A stretch of 64,000 nucleotides of DNA from Pseudomonas sp. Irchel s3b2 (lineage in GTDB: Bacteria; Pseudomonadota; Gammaproteobacteria; Pseudomonadales; Pseudomonadaceae), in NCBI RefSeq assembly GCF_900187445.1, contig NZ_FYEB01000009.1, positions 124,001 through 188,000 on the forward strand. Reading direction: 5' to 3'. Shown here one piece after another: positions 35,299-44,549 of this stretch. How positions within the stretch are numbered: position 1 is the first letter of the stretch; every line of letters starts with the position of its first letter. The notes beneath the pieces were generated by a model. The model saw only the letters and a list, made by a program, of their open reading frames with translations, was not told the origin of the DNA and made no database searches. Made by a program: the position numbers and the translations under genes.

Positions 35299-37074
35299 TT
35301 ACTCAGCCTTTGGCGTTTCGCGCAGACGAATGTGCAGTTCGCGCAATGCCTTGGCATCAACCAGACCCGGTGCCTGAGTCATGACGCAGGCAGCGCTCTG
35401 GGTTTTCGGGAAGGCGATCACTTCACGGATCGACTGGGCGCCGGTCATCAGCATCACCAGACGGTCCAGACCGAAGGCCAGACCACCGTGCGGCGGCGCG
35501 CCGTATTTCAGGGCGTCGAGCAGGAAGCCGAACTTCTCTTCCTGTTCCGCTTCGCTGATACCCAGCAGACGGAACACCGACTGTTGCATTTCCTTGCGGT
35601 GGATACGGATCGAACCGCCACCCAGCTCGGTGCCGTTCAGGACCATGTCGTAGGCACGGGACAGCGCGGCTGCCGGGTTGGCTTCCAATTCTTCCGGCGT
35701 GCACTTCGGCGCGGTGAACGGGTGGTGCAACGCGGTGAAGCTGCCGTCGTCGTTTTCTTCGAACATCGGGAAGTCGACGACCCACATTGGGGCCCACTCA
35801 CAGGTCAGCAGGTTCAAATCATGACCGACCTTGATCCGCAGCGCGCCCAGGGCTTCGCTGACGATCTTGGCTTTGTCGGCACCGAAGAACACGATGTCGC
35901 CGTCAACCGCGCCAACGCGATCAAGGATCACATTGAGGTTGGCTTCAGGGATATTTTTGACAATAGGCGATTGCAGCCCCTCGACGCCCTTCGCGCGCTC
36001 GTTGACCTTGATGTACGCCAGGCCCTTGGCACCGTAGATGCCGACGAACTTGGTGTAGTCGTCGATCTTGCTGCGCGGCATGCTCGCCGCGCCTGGAACG
36101 CGCAGAGCGGCAACGCGGCATTTCGGGTCGTTGGCAGGGCCGCTGAACACCTTGAAGTCGACTTCTTTCAGTTGATCGGCAACGTCAACCAGTTCCAGCG
36201 GGTTACGCAGGTCCGGCTTGTCGGAACCGTAACGACGCATGGCCTCTTCGAAGGTCATGTGCGGGAAGTCGCCGAACTCCAGGTCCAGCACTTCCTTGAA
36301 CAGGTTGCGGATCATTTGTTCGGTGATGCCCATGATCTCTTTTTCATCGAGGAAGCTGGTCTCGATGTCGATCTGGGTGAATTCCGGCTGACGGTCGGCG
36401 CGCAGATCTTCGTCGCGGAAGCACTTGGCGATCTGGTAGTAACGGTCGAAGCCGGCGACCATCAGCAGCTGCTTGAACAGCTGTGGCGATTGCGGCAAGG
36501 CGAAGAAGCTACCTGCGTGAGTACGGCTCGGCACCAGGTAGTCGCGAGCGCCTTCTGGCGTGGCGCGGGTCAGAATCGGCGTCTCGACATCGAGGAAGCC
36601 GTTCTCGTCCAGGAAGCGACGGATGCTGGTGGTCATGCGCGAACGCAGACGCAGCTTCTCGAGCATTTCCGGGCGACGCAGGTCGAGGAAGCGATAACGC
36701 AGGCGGGTTTCTTCGCCGACGTCGGAGAACTCGTTGAGCGGGAACGGCGGGGTTTCCGCTTCGTTCAATACTTCCAGCTCGTAGCCCAGCACTTCGATCA
36801 TGCCCGACGCCATGTTGGCATTGGTAGCACCGGCCGGACGCAGGCGAACCTTGCCGGTGATCTTGACCACGTATTCGCTGCGCACGCGATCGGCGGCGGC
36901 GAAGGATTCAGCGCGGTCCGGGTCGAACACCACCTGGGCCAGACCGTCACGATCACGGATATCGAGGAAAATCACCCCACCGTGGTCACGGCGACGGTGA
37001 ACCCATCCGCAAAGGGTAATTTCCTGGCCTTCCAGGCTTTCGTTCAGTTGGCCGCAATAATGGCTGCGCATCAT
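35299..37074 (-). CDS. aspS: Aspartyl-tRNA synthetase
   Basis: A 591-residue class II synthetase. The N-terminal OB fold binds the anticodon (ITLCGWVHRRRDHGGVIFLDIRD), motif 2 is FRDEDLRADRQPEFTQID, and motif 3 is GLAFGLDRLVMLMTG. A GAD insertion is present. I took the first Met of MMRSHYCGQL at 37074. Pseudomonas AspRS is often non-discriminating and charges tRNA-Asn for later amidation. Zinc-ribbon gene FmdB lies upstream. Confidence 0.97.
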   Translation of the reverse strand: MMRSHYCGQLNESLEGQEITLCGWVHRRRDHGGVIFLDIRDRDGLAQVVFDPDRAESFAAADRVRSEYVVKITGKVRLRPAGATNANMASGMIEVLGYELEVLNEAETPPFPLNEFSDVGEETRLRYRFLDLRRPEMLEKLRLRSRMTTSIRRFLDENGFLDVETPILTRATPEGARDYLVPSRTHAGSFFALPQSPQLFKQLLMVAGFDRYYQIAKCFRDEDLRADRQPEFTQIDIETSFLDEKEIMGITEQMIRNLFKEVLDLEFGDFPHMTFEEAMRRYGSDKPDLRNPLELVDVADQLKEVDFKVFSGPANDPKCRVAALRVPGAASMPRSKIDDYTKFVGIYGAKGLAYIKVNERAKGVEGLQSPIVKNIPEANLNVILDRVGAVDGDIVFFGADKAKIVSEALGALRIKVGHDLNLLTCEWAPMWVVDFPMFEENDDGSFTALHHPFTAPKCTPEELEANPAAALSRAYDMVLNGTELGGGSIRIHRKEMQQSVFRLLGISEAEQEEKFGFLLDALKYGAPPHGGLAFGLDRLVMLMTGAQSIREVIAFPKTQSAACVMTQAPGLVDAKALRELHIRLRETPKAE

Positions 37075-37195
37075 GGTAGTGGTTTCACTTCTCGTAATTC
37101 GAAATTCGGTTGGAGGCCTTGCCGCCCCCCGCACTTAAATAAGGTGCCGGATGATGCAAGAACTCGCGCGTGTCATTCAGCCCGGGCGCTAGACC

Positions 37196-37417
37196 CTAGT
37201 CAGCTTTGTCGCCACCGGCCAGATTTTTCTTGGAACCGGTCTTGAAGTCGGTTTCGTACCAGCCGTTTCCGCTGAGGCGGAAGCCCGGCATGGACAGCAT
37301 CTTTTTAAGCTCTGGCGCCTGGCAGGCAGGGCAGTCGACCAGCGGTGCTGCGCTGATCTTTTGAATGGCTTCCAACTGATGACCACAGGAAGCACATTGA
37401 TAGTCGTACATCGGCAT
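37196..37417 (-). CDS. FmdB-family zinc-ribbon protein
   Basis: A 73-residue protein starting MPMYDYQCASCGHQLEAIQ, with a zinc ribbon of two CxxC pairs (CASC and CPAC), and then a basic/polar tail. This family is often encoded next to aspS in Pseudomonas, as here. Its role is undefined. Confidence 0.92.
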   Translation of the reverse strand: MPMYDYQCASCGHQLEAIQKISAAPLVDCPACQAPELKKMLSMPGFRLSGNGWYETDFKTGSKKNLAGGDKAD

Positions 37418-37551
37418 GGGGGGTTGTCTCGGCGATCAGATTGCTACCGCGCATGCTGGGCTTTGCGGCAAAGAGCGGGATTATATCCATTAAATGCAGC
37501 CTGTGCAGCCGTAAGACTGCACAGACCGACACTCGACACGATCAACCTCCG

Positions 37552-37890
37552 CTAAGCCATGACGAGGCAACCTCCCTCCTTCAAGCTATGCACGACGCAG
37601 ACAACCCGCACCAGCCCGGTGAAATTCTTCACCCCGCCATGGCGCAGATGCACTTCGCGATCCACGTGGGACAACAGCGCACTGACCGAGCAGCAATTGA
37701 CCTTGGCCATATCACCCAAAATATCCCAATAGACCTGCTCAAGCCGCAAACAGGTCGCAAAGCCATTCAAACGCACTGACCGGGATAATGGCTGAGCCAG
37801 GCCCATATCGAATTCACTGACTAATGAGTCAATCCTTACATCCCTGAGCGGACCGACCCTCTCTTCGTTTCGCCTGCCTTCATGAACCAT
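37552..37890 (-). CDS. Ribbon-helix-helix domain protein
   Basis: A 112-residue protein. Residues 35-105 (SRSVRLNGFATCLRLEQVYWDIL, LLSHVDREVHLRHGG) match the RHH_4 type of ribbon-helix-helix domain, which binds DNA as a dimer. A clean AAAGGAG site stands 10 nt before ATG 37890. It is monocistronic, apparently, between the FmdB gene and a long gap. Targets are unknown. Confidence 0.75.
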   Translation of the reverse strand: MVHEGRRNEERVGPLRDVRIDSLVSEFDMGLAQPLSRSVRLNGFATCLRLEQVYWDILGDMAKVNCCSVSALLSHVDREVHLRHGGVKNFTGLVRVVCVVHSLKEGGCLVMA

Positions 37891-38353
37891 ACCGTTGACA
37901 CTCCTTTGCCATCCTTGCTGCTTATAAGAGTCATATTCCGTTTACTTATAAAAGCGCAGGCGCACAGGCATAGCCAGATGACTTTTTGACCATCGACGTA
38001 GGATAAGCCAACAACGGAGGGGAGATCATGGAGCACGTCCTAGGCCGGACGATTTCCTACAGAAACTGACGCAACATCACTCACTGAAAAGGTAAAAGTT
38101 CCGAGGAACACAGCGCCCAAACAACGCTCAGCAAGCGTCATCCGCATTCCAGCCAGTAAAAGCACCGCTGGACCGCCTGATTTGAGTAGCTGCGGGCTTT
38201 GCTGTTAAATAGGCAGTGTGTCGCTACCGCCTATTTTCCGGGGGCTGCGCATAGGCTGATCGCGGGTACGTGTCCAACGCCTCTTATTTTTCTGAAGCGA
38301 ACCGAACTCCATCAGCTCTTCCTTGTGATCCGTCTTAACGTGAGTTAATCAAA
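37891..38353. other. 463-nt intergenic region before the membrane cold-shock gene
   Basis: No supported gene. AAATAGGC at 38207-38214 and GCCTATTT at 38229-38236 form a perfect inverted repeat with a 14-nt loop, about 130 nt before the start at 38354. It may be an operator or part of the leader. P. aeruginosa has dps near here; this strain does not. Confidence 0.45.
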
Positions 38354-38956
38354 ATGTTGAAAATCGTCCACTTGCTAATGGGCGCAGCAGCCCTGCTGCT
38401 GTCCTTCATCCCTAGCCTGCGATCCGAAGCAGTACCTTACCTGCAACAACCCGATGCGCTGTACCTGGCCTTTTTCGGCCTGCTCAACCTCACCCTTGCC
38501 CCTGTTATCCCTTACTGGAACAAAGGCCCGCGTCATCAACTGCAAAACCTGGTCAGCGCCTTGCTGGTTCTGGCTGTGGTACTGCAAACACTGACATTGT
38601 TCGCCCCGATGCCTGTCATCGCCGGTCAACCTGCCGTTCTGTTCAGTCTGGTCGTTGCCCTGATCGCCGTACTTTTGCACCTGGCCGTCAGCTTCTACAA
38701 ATCTTCACCGGCCGCCGCCTCGCCAAGCTATGACATGAGCAACCGCGATACCGGCACTGTCAAGTGGTTCAACACCTCCAAAGGCTTCGGCTTTATCTCC
38801 CGTGATTCCGGCGATGATATTTTCGTGCACTTCCGGGCGATTCGCGGTGAAGGCCACCGCGTTCTGGTCGAAGGCCAGCGCGTGGAGTTCTCTGTCATGA
38901 ACCGTGACAAAGGCCTGCAAGCCGAAGATGTAATCGCCGCCCTGCCGCGTCGCTGA
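38354..38956 (+). CDS. Membrane-anchored cold-shock-domain protein
   Basis: A 200-residue fusion. Residues 1-125 contain about four hydrophobic helices (near 3-20, 38-55, 66-85 and 92-112). Residues 130-198 are a full cold-shock domain with RNP1 (KWFNTSKGFGFIS) and RNP2 (DIFVHF) intact. This would tether an RNA-binding domain to the inner membrane. It sits beside slyX and HIT, the position occupied by a cold-shock gene in P. aeruginosa. Function of the membrane part is unknown. Confidence 0.88.
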   Translation: MLKIVHLLMGAAALLLSFIPSLRSEAVPYLQQPDALYLAFFGLLNLTLAPVIPYWNKGPRHQLQNLVSALLVLAVVLQTLTLFAPMPVIAGQPAVLFSLVVALIAVLLHLAVSFYKSSPAAASPSYDMSNRDTGTVKWFNTSKGFGFISRDSGDDIFVHFRAIRGEGHRVLVEGQRVEFSVMNRDKGLQAEDVIAALPRR

Positions 38957-38966
38957 TTCCAAGGCT

Positions 38967-39007
38967 AAAAAAAACCGCGAACAGCCCTGGCTGTTCGCGG
39001 TTTTTTA
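38967..39007. terminator. Bidirectional rho-independent terminator
   Basis: AAAAAAAACCGCGAACAG, CCTGG, CTGTTCGCGGTTTTTT: a 10-bp stem flanked by A-run and T-run. It ends both the cold-shock gene and slyX, which converge. Confidence 0.92.
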
Positions 39008-39018
39008 TTGCCTGCAGT

Positions 39019-39225
39019 TTAGTAATGCGGTGGTGGCGCTTCTTCCTCAAACGTCTCGAACTGGCCGGCCATTTCTTCTTGTCGCTTGAGCAACGCGGCC
39101 ATTTGCAGTTGCAGGCGCTCGACTGCACGTTGCTGCGTGGCCAGCACATCACTCAATGCCTGGATGGTGTCATCCTGAAACGCCAGTTGGCTCTCCAGAT
39201 CGGTAACGCGTTCTTCCAGGCTCAT
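39019..39225 (-). CDS. slyX: SlyX family protein
   Basis: A 68-residue predicted coiled-coil protein (SLEERVTDLESQLAFQDDTIQALSD). Family members are small and of unknown role. It starts 3 nt after the HIT gene stop, so it is co-transcribed with it. Confidence 0.92.
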   Translation of the reverse strand: MSLEERVTDLESQLAFQDDTIQALSDVLATQQRAVERLQLQMAALLKRQEEMAGQFETFEEEAPPPHY

Positions 39226-39228
39226 GAC

Positions 39229-39654
39229 TCAACCCTCCAGAAACGTGAAATCATCGGTCAACACCAGACGCAGCCGTTCACGAATCGTCGCGATCTGCTC
39301 TGGACTGTATGGCTTGGCCGGCTGCTTGCCCCAGACCGGAGCTGGCCAGGCGGCGTCCTCACGCTTGCGCACAATCACATGCATGTGCAACTGACTGACG
39401 ACATTACCCAAGGCCGCGACGTTCAACTTGTCCGCATCGAATGAATCCTTGAGCATTTCCGCCAGCGCAGTCGTTTCCTGCCACAGCTGCTGTTGATCTG
39501 CGACATCTAACTGAAATATCTCACTGATATCCTCGCGGCGCGGCACGAGGATGAACCACGGGTAGCTTGAATCATTGGACAACAGCAACCGACAGAGCGG
39601 GAAATCGCCGATCGGCAATGTGTCTTGTTGAAGTCGTGGATCTAAAGCGAACAC
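39229..39654 (-). CDS. HIT domain protein
   Basis: A 141-residue protein of the histidine-triad nucleotide hydrolase type. I prefer the GTG at 39654 (VFALDPRLQQDTLPIG), 8 nt after AGGGGAG, because it gives family length; the open frame upstream to 39822 is not family-like. The triad reads QLHMHVIVR: the usual first His is Gln, while two His remain. It is co-transcribed with slyX. Confidence 0.88.
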   Translation of the reverse strand: MFALDPRLQQDTLPIGDFPLCRLLLSNDSSYPWFILVPRREDISEIFQLDVADQQQLWQETTALAEMLKDSFDADKLNVAALGNVVSQLHMHVIVRKREDAAWPAPVWGKQPAKPYSPEQIATIRERLRLVLTDDFTFLEG

Positions 39655-40519
39655 TGCGCGCACTCCCCTCTGGTCATATTTTTTCAGCTTAGCGCCCATA
39701 CAGAAAAGACGGCACACCAAGCGACAGGAAGGCAGCATACCTGCGAACGCCACGGGCTTCACGAAAACTGCCGCCTGCTGCGTCCTCCGGGTGCCACAAC
39801 ATGAGCCATTTTGATCCGGCATGCACCACGACAGAACCAGCCGTCACCTGTTTGAATCCACGACACAGCGACAGTGTGTGAATTCAGTACAGGAAATGAA
39901 ATTTTCTGCACCAAAACCGCACAACGCGTCTACGCTCAGTGCGTCAGCATCCGCCAACTACTCACTGGCGGGGTGAACCGGTAACGTTTTTGGTTGTCAC
40001 CCCCGCTGGTTCGATGTGGCAACCATGATGCGAAGCATGGCGTCAAGCTCAAGTAAAACGAGCTTGAACCCCCCGGTTTTATGAGGTTTTTACAGCAGCA
40101 GGCAAATCTTTGAAAAAAAACAGCAACAGAATTCCGATTTGTGCACGCTTGTTGCATTCACACCCGTATCGTCTATAAGCGCTCCGCTGGAAGTGGAAGC
40201 CTTAAGGCCAATAAAAACAGTGGCAGGATTGCCCGATGGAGATTCAAGTGCAGGACCAAGGACTCTTTTTTACCGATGCTCAAGCTCTGGAAAACAGCGC
40301 TGAAGTTGTCAATCCGGCTGCATCGGAATTGTGAATTTGCGACATCTACCCAGCCATTTGCGACAGGGTCGTAAAGAAGCTGAAAGGTTAGATGCGCAAG
40401 TATCGCTAACAAGGTCGGCGTGATATAAGTTTGCGCCGACACAAAAAGAAAGAGCCGCCCAGATAATAAAACAGGTGGGACGGCAGTAACTCTTCTAAAA
40501 ACCAAAGGAGCAAATCACG
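39655..40519. other. Long structured gap before oprD
   Basis: About 865 nt before the porin gene without a convincing coding frame. Three stem-loops follow each other: GGCGGGGTGA with TCACCCCCGC (39967-40007), CCATG with CATGG (40023-40040), and TCAAGCTC with GAGCTTGA (40043-40067). GTTGCA with TATAAG near 40151-40180 could be promoter elements. The tail before oprD is purine-rich with a GGAG ribosome-binding site. A small RNA or attenuator is possible but unproven. Confidence 0.5.
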
Positions 40520-41848
40520 ATGCGCGTGATGAAGTGGAGCATGATCGCACTGGCAGTTGCAGCAGCAGCCAGTACTCAAATGGCTACGGCCGCACCTTTC
40601 GTAAGTGACCAGGCTGAAGCCAAAGGTTTTGTTGAAGACGCCAAGTTCGACTTGCTGCTTCGCAACTATTACTTCAACCGTGACCGCAGAGACGGCGCAA
40701 ACGACCAGAAAGACTGGACACAGGGCTTCTGGGGCAATTTCAGCTCCGGTTATACCCAAGGTCCCGTAGGTGTCGGCGTTGATGCATTCGGTTATCTGGG
40801 TATCAAACTGGACGGTGGCGACGGCACAACTGGCTCGGGTAACCTGAGCCGCGACTCTCAAGGCCGCAACCACGACGACTTCGGCAAAGCCGGTGCAGCC
40901 GTCAAGGTTCGTATCTCCAAAACTGAACTGAAGTTCGGTGAGATGCAGCCAAGCACCTCTCCAGTATTCGCTATCGGCGGTTCCCGTCTGGTGCCTCAAA
41001 CCGCTACCGGTTTCCAACTGCAGAGCAGCGAAATCAAGAACCTGGACCTGGAAGCCGGTCACTTCTACTCGGGCTCCAGCCAGGATGAGATGAACAGCGA
41101 TGGCGAACTGTGGGCGAACTACGCCGGCGTTACCGCTAACAACGCAGACTATGCTGGCGGCAAGTACGCATTCACCGACAACCTCAGCGCATCGTTGTAC
41201 GGCGCCCAGCTGGAAGACATCTGGAACCAGTACTACGCGAACCTGAACTACACCATCCCAATGGGTAGCGATCAGTCGATTAACCTGGACGGTAACATCT
41301 ACAACACCCAAGATACCGGTTCCGCCAAAGCAGGCGAGATCAGCAACACCACGTTCTCGCTGGCTGCTGCTTACTCGTTCCTGAAAGCACACACCGTTAC
41401 CGTGGCCTTCCAGAAAGTTAACGGCGACGTCCCGTTCGACTACATCGGCGTGGGTGACAACAACCGCGGCGGCGACTCGATCTTCCTCGCCAACTCCATC
41501 CAGTACTCTGACTTCAACGGCCCTAACGAGAAGTCTGCCCAGGTTCGTTATGACCTGAAAATGGCTGAGTACGGCGTTCCAGGTCTGAGCTTCATGACCC
41601 GTTACGTAAAAGGTTGGGACATCGACGGCAGCAACACTCCAACAGGCAGTGCTTACGCCGGCCTGTACGGTGAAGATGGCAAGCACAACGAAACCAACCT
41701 GGAAGCCAAGTACGTTGTTCAGTCTGGCCCGGCAAAAGATCTTTCCTTCCGCGTTCGTCAAGCATGGCACTTCGCTAATGGCGACCAAGGCGAAGGCGAT
41801 ATCAAAGAGTTCCGTCTGATCGTCGACTACCCGCTGTCGATTTTGTAA
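40520..41848 (+). CDS. oprD: OprD-family outer-membrane porin
   Basis: A 442-residue porin; a signal peptide ending MATAAPF is cut near residue 25. The chain has alternating beta-strand pattern and a C-terminal Ile-Leu ending. FVEDAKFDLLLRNYYFNRD is the usual OprD opening. OprD channels admit basic amino acids or other small substrates. The neighbour order (HIT, slyX, cold-shock, aspS) equals that of P. aeruginosa oprD, but substrate is not predictable from sequence alone. A terminator follows. Confidence 0.9.
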   Translation: MRVMKWSMIALAVAAAASTQMATAAPFVSDQAEAKGFVEDAKFDLLLRNYYFNRDRRDGANDQKDWTQGFWGNFSSGYTQGPVGVGVDAFGYLGIKLDGGDGTTGSGNLSRDSQGRNHDDFGKAGAAVKVRISKTELKFGEMQPSTSPVFAIGGSRLVPQTATGFQLQSSEIKNLDLEAGHFYSGSSQDEMNSDGELWANYAGVTANNADYAGGKYAFTDNLSASLYGAQLEDIWNQYYANLNYTIPMGSDQSINLDGNIYNTQDTGSAKAGEISNTTFSLAAAYSFLKAHTVTVAFQKVNGDVPFDYIGVGDNNRGGDSIFLANSIQYSDFNGPNEKSAQVRYDLKMAEYGVPGLSFMTRYVKGWDIDGSNTPTGSAYAGLYGEDGKHNETNLEAKYVVQSGPAKDLSFRVRQAWHFANGDQGEGDIKEFRLIVDYPLSIL

Positions 41849-41874
41849 TTGCCGTTAGCTAGTTCGCGGTAATC

Positions 41875-41910
41875 AAAAAAAGGCCCATCTTCGGATGGGC
41901 CTTTTTTATT
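41875..41910. terminator. Rho-independent terminator after oprD
   Basis: AAAAAAAGGCCCATC, TTCG, GATGGGCCTTTTTT: a UUCG-capped stem with a T-run. Confidence 0.93.
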
Positions 41911-41992
41911 GACTACAGCATTTGTTTAACAAATCGGGCTCTTGTAAAACAAGTCTGACCGAAAGGTCAAACATGAATCGAAAGACCGATCC

Positions 41993-42835
41993 TTACACCG
42001 TTGCCGATTCCTGAACCACTCGAATAACCCGCTGCGGAAACGGAATATCGATTCCTGCTGCTTTCAAACGATCACGGGCGTGCTCGTTAAACATGAACAG
42101 CACATTCCAGTAATCAGCGGTCTTGACCCACACTCGCAGCGAAACAGTGATCGAGCTTTCGCCCAACATGGAAATGACCGCTTCCGGTGCCGGGTCAGTC
42201 AACACCCGCTCATCCCTGGCCAGTTCCAGCAACACTTCACGGGCCTTTTGCAGATCCGCGTGGCAATCCACACCGACATCAAACACTACTTTGCGTGTCG
42301 TTTGACGGTTGGTGTTAGTGATGATGCCATTCGACAGATTACCGTTAGGCACGATGATGGTTTTGTTATCGCCGGTGCGCAGTACGGTGTGGAAGATCTG
42401 AATGCTGTCGACAGTACCCGCAACACCTTGAGCTTCAATCCAGTCACCGATGCGGAACGGGCGGAACAACAGAATCAGTACGCCGCCGGCGAAGTTCGCC
42501 AGGCTGCCCTGCAACGCCAGACCGATCGCCAGGCCGGCCGCACCGATGGCCGCGACGAAGGACGTGGTTTCCACGCCGATCATCGACGCTACGCTGACGA
42601 TCAGCAGCACCTTGAGGATGATGTTCGCCAAGCTGCTGATGAACCCTTGCAGCGCCAGGTCGGCGTTACGCAGCGCGATCAGGCCGCCGAGTTTTTGCGT
42701 GACTTTGTTGATCAGCCACCAGCCGATGGCCAGGGTGATCACCGCCAATAGCACGCGGCTGCCGTATTCCATAATCATCGGAATCCAGGCTTGAGACACC
42801 TTGACCAGGTTGTCCACTTCAGCATTCAAATCCAT
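41993..42835 (-). CDS. mscS: MscS-family small-conductance mechanosensitive channel
   Basis: A 280-residue inner-membrane protein with three helices (near 25-45, 65-88 and 92-118). The pore helix (FVAAIGAAGLAIGLALQGSLANFAGG) has the Gly/Ala pattern of MscS. The cytoplasmic domain (FRIGDWIEAQGVAGTV, NGNLSNGIITN) follows. It opens on hypo-osmotic shock. Monocistronic. Confidence 0.94.
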   Translation of the reverse strand: MDLNAEVDNLVKVSQAWIPMIMEYGSRVLLAVITLAIGWWLINKVTQKLGGLIALRNADLALQGFISSLANIILKVLLIVSVASMIGVETTSFVAAIGAAGLAIGLALQGSLANFAGGVLILLFRPFRIGDWIEAQGVAGTVDSIQIFHTVLRTGDNKTIIVPNGNLSNGIITNTNRQTTRKVVFDVGVDCHADLQKAREVLLELARDERVLTDPAPEAVISMLGESSITVSLRVWVKTADYWNVLFMFNEHARDRLKAAGIDIPFPQRVIRVVQESATV

Positions 42836-42969
42836 CTTCTTTCTCCTGATTTCCGGCTACCCGGCACGCAAAAAATGAGCGGCAGAAAGACCGACCCCGT
42901 GAGGTTCGATCGTTTCTGCCGTTGCTTGGGCCTCGGACGTCGAAAACGCCGAGAGGTTCCCGCTGAAAA

Positions 42970-43455
42970 TCAGTCGCGGAAGTTATTGAATTGCAGCGGC
43001 ATGTCGAACGTCTTCGCGCGCAGGGCTGCAATCGCCTCCTGCAAATCGTCACGCTTCTTGCCGGTGATACGCACTTGCTCGCCCTGAATGGCCGCCTGGA
43101 CCTTGAGCTTGGCGTCTTTGACGTGAGCGACGATTTTCTTCGCCAGCTCTTTGTCGATGCCTTCCTTGAGGACCGCTTCCTGCTTCATCAACTTGCCCGA
43201 CGCGTAGGCGTCCTTGACCTCGAGGCACTGCACGTCGATCTTGCGCTTGACCAGGGCCAGCTTGAGGATCTCGATCATCGCTTCGAGCTGGAAATCGGCT
43301 TCCGCGGTCAGGTTGACGGTCAGGTCCTTTTCCTTGAACTCGAAGGTGCCTTTGCCTTTCAGGTCATAGCGACGATCGAGTTCCTTGACGGCGTTCTCGA
43401 CCGCGTTGGTGACTTCGTGTTTGTCCAGTTCGGATACCACGTCGAACGACGGCAT
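42970..43455 (-). CDS. yajQ: YajQ-family nucleotide (c-di-GMP)-binding protein
   Basis: A 161-residue protein of two ferredoxin-like folds; MPSFDVVSELDKHEV at the start and a C-terminal MPLQFNNFRD are typical. Some YajQ members bind cyclic di-GMP and act on transcription regulators. Upstream DNA is shared with divergent panE. Confidence 0.93.
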   Translation of the reverse strand: MPSFDVVSELDKHEVTNAVENAVKELDRRYDLKGKGTFEFKEKDLTVNLTAEADFQLEAMIEILKLALVKRKIDVQCLEVKDAYASGKLMKQEAVLKEGIDKELAKKIVAHVKDAKLKVQAAIQGEQVRITGKKRDDLQEAIAALRAKTFDMPLQFNNFRD

Positions 43456-43595
43456 GTAATCTCTCCAGTAAAAAGGCGCGCTCGATAACGATGGAGCGCG
43501 CTTGGCTTGCGGTTAAAATCGGGCTCATTATAACGGGTCTTTTCCAACCGATACGGCGAGCCTCACATGCCAGCGATAAACCGAGCAAAAAACTG

Positions 43596-44513
43596 ATGTC
43601 CACCCCTTGGCATGTTTTGGGCGGCGGGAGTCTCGGCACCCTTTGGGCCACACGTCTGGCGCGGGCCGATGTGCCGGTCAGGCTGATCGTGCGGGACGCG
43701 GCGCGCTTGCTGGCCTATCAGGCGACGGGCGGGCTCACGCTCGTGGAGCACAGCGAAGCAAAAACCTATGCCGTGCCCGCGCAAACGGCTGACAGCGACG
43801 AGCCCATCAGCCGTTTGCTGGTGGCCTGCAAAGCCTACGACGCCGAAGAAGCCGTGGTCCGGCTAGCACACCGTCTGACACCCGACGCCGAACTGATACT
43901 GTTGCAGAACGGCCTCGGCAGTCAGGACGCGGTTGCCGCACAGGTGCCTCAGGCGCGCTGCATCTTCGCCTCCAGCACTGAAGGCGCGTTTCGCGATGGC
44001 GACTGGCGTGTGGTGTTCGCCGGTCATGGCTACACCTGGCTGGGGGATGCTGGCCACCCGGTGGCGCCGATCTGGCTGGAGGACTTGAGCGCCGCCGGCA
44101 TTCCCCATGAGTGGAGCACCGACATCCTCACAAGGCTGTGGCGAAAACTGGCGCTCAATTGTGCGATCAACCCGCTGACCGTGCTGCACGAATGCCGCAA
44201 CGGCGGTTTGCAGCAACATCATTGCGAAGTCGCCACCCTGTGCGCCGAGCTCACCGAACTGCTGGAGCGCTGCGGTCAGCCGGCAGCGGCGGAAAACCTC
44301 CAGGAGGAAGTCGAACGGGTGATCCAGGCCACCGCGGCCAATTTCTCCTCGATGTATCAGGACGTGGCGAATCAACGCCGCACCGAAATCAGCTACCTGT
44401 TGGGTCATGCCTGCAAAGTCGCGTCGCGGCATCAGTTAAACCTGCCCCACCTCGATCAATTGCAGCAGCGCTTGATCGCCCATCTGCACAGCCTTGGATT
44501 GCCCAGCGACTGA
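43596..44513 (+). CDS. panE: 2-dehydropantoate 2-reductase (ketopantoate reductase)
   Basis: A 305-residue NADPH-dependent enzyme of pantothenate synthesis. The nucleotide-binding motif is WHVLGGGSLGTLWATRLA at the N-terminus, and WRKLALNCAINPLTVLHEC contains the catalytic Lys. ATG 43596 gives this start; the ribosome-binding site is weak. The C-terminal helical domain holds SSMYQDVANQRRTEISYLLG. It is followed 36 nt later by the kinase. Confidence 0.92.
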   Translation: MSTPWHVLGGGSLGTLWATRLARADVPVRLIVRDAARLLAYQATGGLTLVEHSEAKTYAVPAQTADSDEPISRLLVACKAYDAEEAVVRLAHRLTPDAELILLQNGLGSQDAVAAQVPQARCIFASSTEGAFRDGDWRVVFAGHGYTWLGDAGHPVAPIWLEDLSAAGIPHEWSTDILTRLWRKLALNCAINPLTVLHECRNGGLQQHHCEVATLCAELTELLERCGQPAAAENLQEEVERVIQATAANFSSMYQDVANQRRTEISYLLGHACKVASRHQLNLPHLDQLQQRLIAHLHSLGLPSD

Positions 44514-44549
44514 GCAGCGGCTACGCTGGCCACTTGTTCCTTTTCAGCG

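Noticed and set aside
35332..37245. A 637-codon open frame antisense to aspS
   Set aside because: The aspS product is a complete, recognised synthetase on the other strand; the antisense text is not protein-like.
39936..40157. A 73-codon minus-strand ORF before oprD
   Set aside because: It is built from the stem-loop sequences, Arg/Ser-rich and without a ribosome-binding site; not supported as a gene.
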